From Pseudomonas sp. TMP9 (GTDB lineage Bacteria; Pseudomonadota; Gammaproteobacteria; Pseudomonadales; Pseudomonadaceae), in contig NZ_CP149803.1 in NCBI RefSeq assembly GCF_037943105.1, forward strand, positions 1,054,001 to 1,118,000: 64,000 nt of DNA, read 5' to 3'. The position numbers and the translations under genes were made by a program. Position 1 is the stretch's first letter. Every line of letters begins with the position of its first letter. The notes under the pieces are model-generated. The model ran no database searches. It saw only the letters and a list, made by a program, of their open reading frames with translations, and was not told the DNA's origin. Below, one piece after another: positions 18,115-26,651 of this stretch.

Positions 18115-18972
18115 CTATTGGCTGTTGCGTAGGTCGCTGACGTTGCCGTCAACCAAGCTGATGCGGTAAAGCTCGCGGATAACGTTACCGGCGAACTCTA
18201 ATTGCACGATGGACACATCGTTGAGGGTCGTCTCAATACCCACGGGTTGCGCCTGATTCAGCTTGGCAACCAGTGTGTCGAGCCCAGCGTTCAGCTCGGC
18301 GGTGAGCGGGGTCATGCTGTACACCAAGGTGTTATGCGGGTTGTGTGCTAGCAGCGGTTGGCCGTCTTTGATGACGTTAACTCCGCTCACGCCCACCTGC
18401 TTAACCAGTGCTTGACCGGCGTCGCTCATTTTCGCGTAAACCGGGCCCGTCACCCTCGGCAGTGGGCCATCGCGCAGTGGTGCCAAAGCGGCGGTGGCGG
18501 CGGTGTTGTAGCTCATCATCTGCTCAAATCCAGCCCTTTGTTTGACCACGGCCAGGTCAATCCACCAGGGCCGGCCGGCATCTTTGGCGGCTTCGGTTTT
18601 CGAGAAGATTTTTAGCGTGATCATCAGCGGTGCCGGTGGCTTCGGCAGCGCGGCAAGCATTTTTTCCGGGGTGGTTGGGTCGGCACTATGGATATGCACA
18701 ACCGTGATGTGCGGAATATTGACTGTTTTCAACTCGCCGCTGAGCTTCTGCTCGCGCAAGGTCTGCTCCACCAGCGGCGTGACGTTGTTGTTGAGGGTTG
18801 CATTAACCGCTTCCGGCAAACGGTAAACCAGGCCGTAGGTGGCAACGTGCTGCCTGAAATCAGCTGACTCCAGCGAGCTGTTGTCGATTTCAGCCGCAGA
18901 CAGGCTGCTGATGCTCAATGCACTGAGCAGTATTGAAGCAAGCAGCGTGCGGGGCAGGGTGAGGTTAGGCAT
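18115..18972 (-). CDS. Secreted 2H phosphoesterase-like protein
   Basis: Protein of 285 aa starting MPNLTLPRTLLASILLSALS, a Sec signal with likely cleavage after SLSA. A longer frame from 19254 would put this signal 95 residues inside, so I reject it. Two HxT motifs, H88-I-T in NIPHITVVHIH and H213-N-T in NPHNTLVYSM, lie about 125 residues apart on predicted beta strands, the arrangement of the two catalytic His motifs of the 2H (LigT-like) phosphoesterase superfamily. I do not recognise the precise family, and the 2H call is an inference from these motifs. If right, it would be a periplasmic or secreted phosphoesterase. Monocistronic. Confidence 0.6.
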   Translation of the reverse strand: MPNLTLPRTLLASILLSALSISSLSAAEIDNSSLESADFRQHVATYGLVYRLPEAVNATLNNNVTPLVEQTLREQKLSGELKTVNIPHITVVHIHSADPTTPEKMLAALPKPPAPLMITLKIFSKTEAAKDAGRPWWIDLAVVKQRAGFEQMMSYNTAATAALAPLRDGPLPRVTGPVYAKMSDAGQALVKQVGVSGVNVIKDGQPLLAHNPHNTLVYSMTPLTAELNAGLDTLVAKLNQAQPVGIETTLNDVSIVQLEFAGNVIRELYRISLVDGNVSDLRNSQ

Positions 18973-19254
18973 GAGGGCTCCATTCGTTGGTGTATCCAGA
19001 ATGCTCAGTGTCGAGTCCAGGTGTGACAGGCCGGTGACAGGCGCAGGCTTCAGTTGGACCTCTGCGCGGGTTGCCGCTGGTTGGCTGTTGCCATGCGCTA
19101 CACCGTCTGCGAGCAGGGCGTTAGTCGCTTTGTGGCTTAAGCTCGCTGACGCACAGACGGCAACCCGTAATGAGTACAAAATGACGCTGCGCCTTCTATG
19201 CAGTCGGGCAACTCGCCAGCGCACTGCATAAGTTGTCGCACTGGAGTCAATCAC

Positions 19255-19476
19255 ATGAGCATTTCAAAACTGCTGTTCACCGGCATTCTGCTGTCCACTT
19301 TGGGCTTGAGTGGTTGCTCGAATATGTCTCACCAAGACAAAACCACCGCAGGCGGCGCCGTGGTCGGCGGGGTGGCCGGTCATTTGTTGTGCGGCGGCGT
19401 GCTGTGCACCGGCGTTGGCGCTGCTGTTGGCGGGGTGATTGGTCACGAAGTGGGTAAAGACGACAAGAAAAAATAG
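19255..19476 (+). CDS. Small glycine-zipper lipoprotein
   Basis: Protein of 73 aa starting MSISKLLFTGILLSTLGLSGCSN, a lipoprotein signal (LSGC). The mature part is a glycine zipper: GGAVVGGVAGHLLCGGVLCTGVGAAVGGVIGHEVG, with Gly repeated every fourth residue, then a Lys-rich end (DDKKK). Such proteins (OsmB/SlyB-like) sit in the outer membrane and often respond to envelope or osmotic stress. Two extra Cys in the zipper are unusual. Start chosen at the signal peptide ATG. Divergent from the 2H-like gene across 282 bp. Confidence 0.75.
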   Translation: MSISKLLFTGILLSTLGLSGCSNMSHQDKTTAGGAVVGGVAGHLLCGGVLCTGVGAAVGGVIGHEVGKDDKKK

Positions 19477-19501
19477 CCAGAGGCCAGGCAGGCTTTAGCG
19501 A

Positions 19502-19541
19502 GTAGGGTGGATGACACTTTATCCATCCACCGTTGCGGTGG
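19502..19541 (+). repeat. RAYT-associated repeat copy 1
   Basis: A copy of a GTAGGGTGGATGACNCTTTACCCATCCACC-type repeat lies just downstream of the RAYT gene stop (it differs by CACTTTAT at the centre). The two arms GGGTGGAT and ATCCACC pair, giving a hairpin. A near-identical copy lies on the other side of the transposase (20168) and an inverted pair at 29043. Confidence 0.8.
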
Positions 19542-19557
19542 TTGGTGCGTTACAGGC

Positions 19558-20088
19558 TCACTCCCCAAAACCGCTCGCCGCCGGCTCCGGCTCGACGCAC
19601 CAATCTTCTGAATACACCCCCTGTGCCACGGCACGGTGAAAGCTTGAATAGGGCCAGTCCGCCAGCCGTTCGACATGCCCGTGTTTGATGGGGTTGTAAT
19701 GGATGTAGTCGAAGTGGCGTTGGTAATCCCGTTCATCACGGATCAGGTGTTCCCAGTAGCGCCGTTGCCAGATGCCACGCTCGCGCCTGCGTTGTTGATT
19801 TATGGTGCGCGTCTCCGTGAGTAGCATACGTTTGGCGAAGGCGAATTTGATGACCTTCCAGCGCAGCGCAAAGTCGGCATCGCCGGGTGGCAGTGTCCAC
19901 ATGCAGTGCATGTGTTCGGGCAGTACCACCCAGGCATCGATATGGAAGGGATGCCGCAACCGCGTTGCGCGCACCGTTTCGCGCAATAGCTCGATTTCAC
20001 GGATCAGCAGATTGCTGCTGCGGTCACGCAGGTTGACGGTAAAGAAGTAAGTGGCACCGGCAACACGGGCGCGGCGGTAGTTGGGCAT
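19558..20088 (-). mobile_element. REP-associated tyrosine transposase (RAYT, Y1/HUH)
   Basis: Protein of 176 aa of the IS200/RAYT branch of Y1 transposases. The HUH metal motif is H59-M60-H61 in LPEHMHCMW, and the nucleophile region is FDYIHYNPIKHG (Tyr128/131). Basic N-terminus (PNYRRARVAG). RAYTs nick single-stranded REP hairpins and are thought to spread them. It is flanked by two copies of a hairpin repeat (19502, 20168), consistent with self-associated REP elements. Length is within the usual 140-230 aa range and the frame is intact, so it may be active. Confidence 0.9.
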
Positions 20089-20167
20089 GGCGACTCATCC
20101 TTGAGCGGTGGGGTCGTTCAACCGTGGTGGACAAGCTTCGCGTTGTCCACCCTACACGACAGTATGC

Positions 20168-20206
20168 GTAGGGTGGATGACGCTTTACCCATCCACCGCT
20201 GCGGTG
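20168..20206 (+). repeat. RAYT-associated repeat copy 2
   Basis: GTAGGGTGGATGACGCTTTA followed by CCCATCCACC. It is preceded at about 20145-20156 by a TGTCCACCCTAC arm in inverse orientation, so copy 2 is part of a larger inverted structure. It flanks the RAYT gene opposite copy 1. Confidence 0.8.
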
Positions 20207-20362
20207 ATTGTCCGGGCTATTTGCTGCCGTTGCTCTGCTTTTATATCGCTTTTGCCTTTCGCTCCGCTTTCCACAAATCACCCAAACAGCGCGGTCCCCG
20301 AATCCCGTAGCGAGGGGAGTTGAGCGCAGCGAAACCCGGATGCCGGGCGCGCTTTCTCTTTG

Positions 20363-20398
20363 GTTACTTTCTCTTTGCGCGCGCAAAGAGAAAGTAAC
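20363..20398. repeat. 36-bp perfect palindrome
   Basis: Arms GTTACTTTCTCTTTGCGC and its exact reverse complement meet at 20380/20381 with no loop. It would extrude a cruciform or hairpin. It resembles a class of interspersed palindromic elements in Pseudomonas genomes. No T-run follows. Confidence 0.85.
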
Positions 20399-20473
20399 TC
20401 GCCGCAAGGGCGAAAAGGGAGGGTTGGTTCAGCGCAGTCGCTCAGAAAATAAATCTGTCCCCTTTTTCCTATT

Positions 20474-21196
20474 CTATGAGTTCAGGAGGTTTGAAAACAA
20501 AATTCCCGCAATAAATATTACACCTGCTAGGACAACCAATTCCCATTGGGTGAATATATGTTGGAAGGTTTTAAGGTAGCCCCTGCGGTTTCGAATATCG
20601 AGAAAATGCCATGCTCTTACTTTGAGTTTGTCTAGTTGGCTAGGGCGCAATAGCACGCTTTCAACTCTGTTAAAAGTAAGTAGTCTATTGATTTGTGTCT
20701 CGGCCCAGTGGAGGGTTAAGTCATCTGTATTTAAAGTGTGTTCAACTAGAAGCCCTTCTCCATTCCATGCCTTGCTGTCGCCTGCTCGAATATATGGTTT
20801 TTCTAAGAATACTTGAATGACTCCTTGAGCTGGAGAGTGGTGCACAAACAATGCGGCGCCAATCTCCATGTCAGGCGAATTTTCCGTGCCTTTTTCAGTT
20901 CTGTTAACGACTCCTTCGCCAGTCCAAGTATTACCAAAGCTTAAATTTAGAGTTGTTTGTCCCCATGGTCTAGACTGTCCAGGGCTTTCAATCTCGGCTA
21001 GGGCTTTCGAGAAATTTAAACATGGCTCGTTAATATATAAATAAACTCCGTCACGGGCCGCAATTTCTGAGAATTTTTTGAAAGCATTAGCAATGATCTC
21101 GGCATGTATTGGCCAGTTGCAATTCATACGCGCCTTACGAGCGGAGTCTTTTTTTCGACGTATATGATCACGCTTCCAAATTCCCTCTAAGCGCAT
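20474..21196 (-). CDS. Orphan protein with a C-terminal membrane anchor, in an AT-rich patch
   Basis: Protein of 240 aa that I do not recognise. Start at 21196 is supported by AAGGAA about 8 bases upstream. The N-terminus is strongly basic (HIRRKKDSARKARM), then a soluble part with several Trp/Asn/Gly patches (NLSFGNTWTGEG, AGDSKAWNGEGLLVEH), ending with one hydrophobic segment (WELVVLAGVIFIAGILFSNLL, about 217-237), which implies a tail-anchored membrane protein with a cytoplasmic bulk. Codon use is AT-rich and unlike its neighbours, and it sits between a RAYT element and nrdB, which suggests recent transfer. Function unknown; a role in defence or as an accessory effector is only a possibility. 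Confidence 0.7.
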   Translation of the reverse strand: MRLEGIWKRDHIRRKKDSARKARMNCNWPIHAEIIANAFKKFSEIAARDGVYLYINEPCLNFSKALAEIESPGQSRPWGQTTLNLSFGNTWTGEGVVNRTEKGTENSPDMEIGAALFVHHSPAQGVIQVFLEKPYIRAGDSKAWNGEGLLVEHTLNTDDLTLHWAETQINRLLTFNRVESVLLRPSQLDKLKVRAWHFLDIRNRRGYLKTFQHIFTQWELVVLAGVIFIAGILFSNLLNS

Positions 21197-21310
21197 TGCA
21201 GTTTTTTCCTTCGAGATGTCTAGGTTTTCAAAAGTTTATTTTTTATTTTTGATAAAGACCTATGCCGGGTTTAGTTTTTTAATGATTATGGTGTGGAGCT
21301 TTTTGGTCTG

Positions 21311-21342
21311 TTAATAAAAAGCCCCGCACTAGGCGGGGCTCT
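21311..21342 (-). terminator. Rho-independent terminator of nrdB
   Basis: On the - strand an 8-bp stem AGCCCCGC/GCGGGGCT (21320-21327 with 21333-21340) is followed by a T-run (the five A at 21315-21319 on the + strand). It lies about 70 bases after the nrdB stop. Confidence 0.85.
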
Positions 21343-21413
21343 TACTTTAAATCGCCACCCCAAACATCCATTTCAGGTAAAGCGCTCTTAATCTCTTTAG
21401 TGAGTGACCGGAA

Positions 21414-22664
21414 TCAATCCCAGCTCAACGCCCCACCGGTCTGATACTCAATAACCCGCGTCTCGAAGAAGTTCTTCTCTTTCTTCAAGTCCATGATTTC
21501 GCTCATCCATGGGAAGGGGTTAGTGGTGCCTGGGTACTCTTCCTTCAAACCAATCTGGGTCAGACGACGGTTGGCGATGAACTTGAGGTAGTCCTCCATC
21601 ATCGCGGCGTTCATGCCCAGTACGCCGCGCGGCATGGTGTCGCGTGCGTATTCGATTTCCAGCTGAGTGCCCTGCAGGATCATCTGGGTGGCTTCGTCTT
21701 TGAGCTGGGCATCCCACAGGTGCGGGTTTTCGATCTTGATCTGGTTGATCACGTCGATGCCGAAGTTCAAGTGCATGGACTCGTCACGCAGGATGTACTG
21801 GAACTGCTCAGCCACGCCGGTCATTTTGTTGCGGCGACCCATGGAGAGGATCTGGGTGAAGCCGCAATAGAAGAAGATGCCTTCCAGTACGCAGTAGTAG
21901 GCGATCAGGTTGCGCAGCAGTTCTTTGTCGGTCTCGACCGTGCCGGTGTTGAAGGTCGGATCGGAGATCGAGCGAGTGTACTTGAGGCCCCAGCTGGCTT
22001 TCTTCGCGACCGATGGAATCTCGTGGTACATGTTGAAGATCGCGCCTTCATCCATGCCCAGCGATTCGATGCAGTACTGGTAGGCGTGGGTATGGATCGC
22101 CTCTTCGAAGGTCTGGCGCAGGATGTACTGGCGGCACTCCGGGTTGGTGATCAGGCGGTACACGGCCAGGGCGAGGTTGTTAGCCACCAGGCTGTCGGCG
22201 GTGGAGAAGAAGCCGAGGTTGCGCATAACGATGCGGCGTTCGTCGTCGGTCAGGCCGTCTGGGGTTTTCCACAACGCGATGTCGGCGTTCATGTTCACTT
22301 CTTGCGGCATCCAGTGGTTGGCGCAACCATCCAGGTACTTCTGCCAAGCCCAGTCGTACTTGAAGGGTACGAGTTGGTTGAGGTCGGCGCGACAGTTGAT
22401 CATGCGTTTTTCATCAACGGCAACGCGCGCGGCAGTGCCTTCCAGCTCGGCCAGGCCTTCGGCGATGTCGAGTTGGTCGAGTGAGGCTTTTGCACGTGCT
22501 ACAGCAGCACTGTCATCGCCAGCCACGGCACGAGCTTCAACGGCGGCAGCACCGCCAACTTGGTCGAGTTTGTCGAAGCTCATGTCTGCCAGGTGGGCAG
22601 AGGCGTTGTTAGCTACAACGGCATCGCTGCCGTCTTCCTTGTCAAATTCATCCCAGCTCAGCAT
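21414..22664 (-). CDS. nrdB: Ribonucleotide reductase class Ia, beta subunit
   Basis: Protein of 416 aa starting [15 protein letters not shown]; a longer frame reaching 22970 starts in intergenic sequence. NrdB holds the diiron-tyrosyl radical. The ligand/radical motif is readable as EAIHTHAY (Glu-x-x-His, with the Tyr four residues after His), and a second ligand set is in DESMHLNFG. It works with NrdA to reduce ribonucleoside diphosphates to dNDPs in the cytoplasm. The gene follows nrdA by 369 bases, so it may have its own promoter. Confidence 0.95.
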   Translation of the reverse strand: MLSWDEFDKEDGSDAVVANNASAHLADMSFDKLDQVGGAAAVEARAVAGDDSAAVARAKASLDQLDIAEGLAELEGTAARVAVDEKRMINCRADLNQLVPFKYDWAWQKYLDGCANHWMPQEVNMNADIALWKTPDGLTDDERRIVMRNLGFFSTADSLVANNLALAVYRLITNPECRQYILRQTFEEAIHTHAYQYCIESLGMDEGAIFNMYHEIPSVAKKASWGLKYTRSISDPTFNTGTVETDKELLRNLIAYYCVLEGIFFYCGFTQILSMGRRNKMTGVAEQFQYILRDESMHLNFGIDVINQIKIENPHLWDAQLKDEATQMILQGTQLEIEYARDTMPRGVLGMNAAMMEDYLKFIANRRLTQIGLKEEYPGTTNPFPWMSEIMDLKKEKNFFETRVIEYQTGGALSWD

Positions 22665-23033
22665 GGCTTGGCTCCTGCTTACGGGCCGGTGAAATAACCG
22701 ACCTGTGTGGATATACAAATTAAGTGTGTTCCGTTGCATACAGCGCGCAAAGGCAAAACAGGTACCGCTGGTCGGGGGTGGCTCTAGTGGCTGGCCGTTG
22801 CCCCGAGGCCCACGCCGGTTAGGGCGGGGGCTGGTAATAAGTGGGGAGGGCTGTGTTGCTTGCCCTTCTCCCGATACTGCTGTGTTGCTTGTGCTCTTTG
22901 CTCGACATTCGAGCGTGTAGCTGAGCGAGTGAGCGCTAGGCACCTGGTCGGTTGGAGCCCCTGAGCACACGACTGTATGTGATGGGGGCCGACCGACTAG
23001 GCAACAACGCGCGCGCCGCTCAGATCCGCGCGC
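22665..23033. other. nrdA-nrdB intergenic region (369 bp)
   Basis: No gene is supported. It contains an imperfect inverted repeat with arms near 22945-22960 and 22984-22999 (GGTCGGTTGG / CCGACCGAC), close after the nrdA stop, which could attenuate readthrough into nrdB. There is no clear T-run and no recognised NrdR box. Confidence 0.4.
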
Positions 23034-25943
23034 TTATTGACACGCTTCGCAGTCTGGCTCGTCGATCGCACAAGCCTTTGGCACGGGTGCTGGACCGGCA
23101 CTCATTTCTACATCCGCTGCCTTGGCCGGTGCGGCGCTAAAGCCTTCGTCGATGCCGCCATTGGACACTGCATTCAGTTTGCCGGTGCTGATGGTGGACT
23201 TCTCGGTGCTGGTCGCAGCCAGAGCACGGAGGTAGTAGGTGGTTTTCAGGCCACGGTACCAGGCCATGCGGTAGGTCACGTCGAGCTTCTTGCCCGAGGC
23301 GCCAGCGATGTACAGGTTCAGCGACTGGGCTTGGTCGATCCACTTCTGGCGGCGGCTGGCGGCGTCAACAATCCACTTGGTGTCGACTTCAAACGCGGTG
23401 GCATAGAGCTCTTTCAGCTCTTGCGGGATACGCTCGATCTGCTGCACGGAGCCGTCGTAGTACTTGAGGTCGTTGATCATCACCGAGTCCCACAGGCCGC
23501 GGGCTTTGAGGTCACGAACCAGGTAGGGGTTGATCACGGTGAATTCGCCCGACAGGTTCGATTTCACATAGAGGTTCTGGTAGGTCGGTTCGATCGACTG
23601 CGACACACCGGTGATGTTGGCGATGGTGGCGGTCGGGGCGATGGCCATGATGTTGGAGTTACGAATGCCTTTCTGCACACGGGCGCGCACCGGTGCCCAG
23701 TCCAGGGACTCGGTCAGGTCAACGTCGATGTACTTCTGGCCGCGCTGCTCGATCAAAATCTGCTGCGAATCCAGCGGCAGGATGCCTTTGCTCCACAACG
23801 AACCTTGGAAGGTCTCATAGCTGCCGCGCTCGTCGGCCAGGTCACAGGAAGCCTGGATGGCGTAGTAGCTGACCGCTTCCATCGACTTGTCGGCGAACTC
23901 AACGGCGGCGTCCGAGCCGTAGGCGATGTGCTGCAGGTACAGCGCGTCCTGGAAGCCCATGATGCCAAGGCCTACCGGGCGGTGCTTGAAGTTGGAGTTA
24001 CGCGCCTGCGGCACGCTGTAGTAGTTGATGTCGATAACGTTATCGAGCATGCGTACAGCGGTGTTGACGGTTTTTTCCAGCTTTGCGGTGTCCAGCTTGC
24101 CGTCTTTGATGTGGTTCGGCAGGTTGATCGAGCCCAAGTTACACACGGCGATTTCGTCGGCGTTGGTGTTCAAGGTGATCTCGGTGCACAGGTTCGAGCT
24201 GTGGACCACGCCCACGTGCTGCTGCGGGCTGCGCAGGTTGCATGGGTCTTTGAAGGTCAGCCATGGGTGGCCGGTTTCAAACAGCATGGAGAGCATCTTG
24301 CGCCACAGATCTTTGGCTTGGATGGTCTTGAACAGCTTGATCTTACCGCCGAACTGGGTCAGGGCTTCGTAGTACTCGTAGCGCTCCTCGAAGGCTTTAC
24401 CGGTGAGGTCGTGTAGGTCGGGTACTTCGCTTGGCGAAAACAGGGTCCATTGGCCATCGTCGAACACGCGCTTCATAAACAGGTCAGGGATCCAGTTGGC
24501 CGTGTTCATGTCGTGGGTGCGGCGACGGTCGTCACCGGTGTTTTTACGCAGCTCGATGAACTCTTCGATGTCCATGTGCCAGGTTTCCAGGTAGGCGCAG
24601 ACCGCGCCCTTGCGCTTGCCGCCCTGGTTAACTGCAACAGCGGTGTCGTTTACCACTTTAAGGAACGGTACAACGCCCTGGGATTTGCCGTTGGTACCCT
24701 TGATGTAGGCGCCCAGCGAACGCACTGGGGTCCAGTCGTTACCCAAACCACCGGCAAACTTGGAGAGCATGGCGTTGTCGTGGATGGCGTGATAAATGCC
24801 CGACAGGTCATCCGGCACGGTGGTCAGGTAGCACGACGACAGCTGCGGACGCAGGGTGCCGGCGTTGAACAGGGTCGGCGTGGACGACATGTAGTCGAAC
24901 GAGGACAGCAGGTTGTAGAACTCGATGGCGCGGTCTTCTTTGTGCTTCTCTTCAATCGCCAGGCCCATGGCCACGCGCATAAAGAACACCTGTGGCAGCT
25001 CGATGCGTACGCCATCTTTGTGGATGAAGTAGCGGTCGTAAAGAGTCTGCAGGCCCAGGTAGGTGAACTGCTGATCGCGCTCGTGGTTGATCGCCTTGCC
25101 GAGTTTTTCCAGGTCAAAGGTGGCCAGCACCGGGTTGAGCAGTTCCAGCTCAATGCCTTTGGCGATGTAGGCCGGCAATGCTTGGGCGTAGAAGTCGACC
25201 ATTTCATGGTGGGTGGCGCTGACCGCGACACCGAGGTAGTTCAGCGCTTCGGCGCGGATGTTGTCCATCAGCAGGCGGGCGGTGACGTAGCTGTAGTTCG
25301 GCTCACGCTCAACCAGGGTGCGGGCGGTCATCACCAGCGCGGTGCTGACGTCGCTTTGTGCAACGCCGTCGTAGAGGTTCTTCAGGGTTTCTTTCTGGAT
25401 CAGGGCGCCATCGACTTCAGCCAGGCCTTCGCAGGCCTCACGGATGATGGTGTCCAGGCGGCCCATGTCCAGCGGCGCAACAGTACCGTCGAGGTGGGTG
25501 ACGCGGATGCTGGGGTGCGGCTGGGCGATATCAGTGGCTGCAACGCTCTTGCGCGCCTGGCTGCGCGACTCACGGTAGATCACGTAGTCGCGGGCCACTT
25601 TCTGCTCGCCGGAACGCATCAGGGCCAATTCGACTTGGTCTTGGATTTCTTCGATATGGATAGTGCCGCCTGATGGCATGCGGCGCTTAAAGGTGGCGCT
25701 AACTTGTTCGGTCAGGCGCGCAACGGTTTCATGAATACGCGACGAGGCGGCAGCGGTGCCGCCTTCAACAGCGAGAAAAGCCTTGGTGATGGCCACGGTG
25801 ATCTTGTCGTCGGTGTACGGCACCACGGTGCCATTACGCTTGATCACACGCAGCTGACCTGGCGCGGTAGCGGCCACGTCAAGGTTGTCGCTGGCTTGTG
25901 GCGCAGCGGCCTTGGGCGTCTCGCGAGTGCTGTCGGTATGCAT
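23034..25943 (-). CDS. nrdA: Ribonucleotide reductase class Ia, alpha subunit
   Basis: Protein of 969 aa. Two N-terminal ATP-cone domains are visible: one from about residue 30 (VIKRNGTVVPYTDDKITVAI) and a second from about 145 (IRVTHLDGTVAPLDMGRLD), as in P. aeruginosa NrdA. The catalytic part has SSCYLTTV, the SNLCTEI active-site motif and AVCNLGSINLP; the redox-active tail is CEACQ. It catalyses NDP to dNDP reduction. Length is near the Pseudomonas norm and about 200 aa longer than in E. coli because of the extra cone. ATG 25943 has GGAG 8 bases upstream. The promoter is in the 708-bp region shared with the two-component system. Confidence 0.96.
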   Translation of the reverse strand: MHTDSTRETPKAAAPQASDNLDVAATAPGQLRVIKRNGTVVPYTDDKITVAITKAFLAVEGGTAAASSRIHETVARLTEQVSATFKRRMPSGGTIHIEEIQDQVELALMRSGEQKVARDYVIYRESRSQARKSVAATDIAQPHPSIRVTHLDGTVAPLDMGRLDTIIREACEGLAEVDGALIQKETLKNLYDGVAQSDVSTALVMTARTLVEREPNYSYVTARLLMDNIRAEALNYLGVAVSATHHEMVDFYAQALPAYIAKGIELELLNPVLATFDLEKLGKAINHERDQQFTYLGLQTLYDRYFIHKDGVRIELPQVFFMRVAMGLAIEEKHKEDRAIEFYNLLSSFDYMSSTPTLFNAGTLRPQLSSCYLTTVPDDLSGIYHAIHDNAMLSKFAGGLGNDWTPVRSLGAYIKGTNGKSQGVVPFLKVVNDTAVAVNQGGKRKGAVCAYLETWHMDIEEFIELRKNTGDDRRRTHDMNTANWIPDLFMKRVFDDGQWTLFSPSEVPDLHDLTGKAFEERYEYYEALTQFGGKIKLFKTIQAKDLWRKMLSMLFETGHPWLTFKDPCNLRSPQQHVGVVHSSNLCTEITLNTNADEIAVCNLGSINLPNHIKDGKLDTAKLEKTVNTAVRMLDNVIDINYYSVPQARNSNFKHRPVGLGIMGFQDALYLQHIAYGSDAAVEFADKSMEAVSYYAIQASCDLADERGSYETFQGSLWSKGILPLDSQQILIEQRGQKYIDVDLTESLDWAPVRARVQKGIRNSNIMAIAPTATIANITGVSQSIEPTYQNLYVKSNLSGEFTVINPYLVRDLKARGLWDSVMINDLKYYDGSVQQIERIPQELKELYATAFEVDTKWIVDAASRRQKWIDQAQSLNLYIAGASGKKLDVTYRMAWYRGLKTTYYLRALAATSTEKSTISTGKLNAVSNGGIDEGFSAAPAKAADVEMSAGPAPVPKACAIDEPDCEACQ

Positions 25944-26127
25944 TAAATGTCTCCGTGTTCTGTATTTATAAGGTTGGACACGTGGCGTGCTGACCGTTCG
26001 TTCATCGCTGTAACAACGTCACACGCCAGCTCGGGCCGGCGCGTACATCATCATTGAGGTCGGAAAGGGCACGACTCAAGCACCTTCCTGGCTCAAAAGT
26101 CACTGGCGCTGGCGTTAAGGGCCAGAA

Positions 26128-26143
26128 CCACAATACCTAGTGG
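26128..26143. promoter_or_regulatory. Weak NrdR-box-like site upstream of nrdA
   Basis: CACAATACCTAGTG matches about 12 of 16 positions of the NrdR box consensus (acaCwAtATaTwGtgt). It lies about 185 bases upstream of the nrdA ATG. Single, with no good partner at the usual 31-32 bp; tentative. Confidence 0.35.
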
Positions 26144-26402
26144 TGCGTGCCTGTGGGCACTACACCGAATTAAAGCCACCGTCACGCTTTGTTTGGGCTT
26201 TATTAGCACCCATCGCGTGGGCGGTGGATGGTTGTTGCAAAGAACGGTTTTAACCACCGGAGTTGGCCTGCTAGGAGACCTAAGCAGGACGTTTGTGCTA
26301 AGGCCGGTAAATCAGCAAAACCCAACATATAGGTGTTTGGCGCGATGGGGATACAAGATAGAGCGCTAAACAGATCATTGCAAGGCGACAGTTGTGTGCG
26401 CC

Positions 26403-26412
26403 TTGTGGATAA
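26403..26412. promoter_or_regulatory. DnaA box
   Basis: TTGTGGATAA is the exact reverse complement of TTATCCACAA, the strong DnaA box. DnaA is known to control nrdAB in E. coli. A single 10-base match, so a moderate claim. Confidence 0.5.
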
Positions 26413-26510
26413 CCCTGTGGGTTAACCTTGGGTAACTTTGGCCAGCCCGCATGGGCCTTGGGGTTGCTCTGGTATGACCACTCGTCGCCAGTTAAATGGC
26501 TTTGACAACG

Positions 26511-26558
26511 ACCTTTGAAGATGTGTAAGGCATCACAGCTCAACACTATATGTTGTGT
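26511..26558. promoter_or_regulatory. Putative pair of NrdR boxes
   Basis: The box at 26543-26558 (ACACTATATGTTGTGT) matches 15 of 16 consensus positions and is palindromic. A degenerate box at 26511-26526 lies exactly 32 bases away start to start, the helical spacing typical of NrdR pairs. The strong box contains TATAGT on the - strand, a possible -10. NrdR represses ribonucleotide reductase genes according to nucleotide level. The site may act on nrdA, on the two-component genes, or on both. Confidence 0.6.
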
Positions 26559-26651
26559 TTTGCCTAATGGCTGGCATGCGCTGTGCTGAGGGCTGTGCAT
26601 TGTTACAATGCGGCGCGCCTCGATCGGGGCGCAGCCGTGTCAGGAGTGAAT

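Larger units (their letters stand above)
20089..20473. other. Gene-free stretch with repeats and a palindrome
   Basis: No gene is supported. It contains the second RAYT repeat copy (20146-20206), a 36-bp perfect palindrome (20363-20398) and an AATAAATCTGTCCCC segment around 20445-20460 of the kind often seen beside RAYT genes. GC content falls sharply after about 20440, marking the edge of the AT-rich patch. Confidence 0.5.
25944..26651. other. Divergent regulatory region between nrdA and rstA (708 bp)
   Basis: No gene is supported. It holds putative NrdR boxes near 26511-26558, a weaker NrdR-like site at 26128-26143, and a DnaA box at 26403-26412. It serves nrdA (-) and the two-component genes (+). 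Confidence 0.6.

Noticed and set aside
23037..25673. Two long + strand frames (459 and 407 aa) opposite nrdA
   Set aside because: Antisense shadows of a strongly conserved gene; their translations are Val/Gly-rich without domain features.
26322..26335. NrdR-box-like sequence (cacctatatgttgg on the - strand)
   Set aside because: It has one extra base in the left half relative to the consensus, so the arms are out of register.
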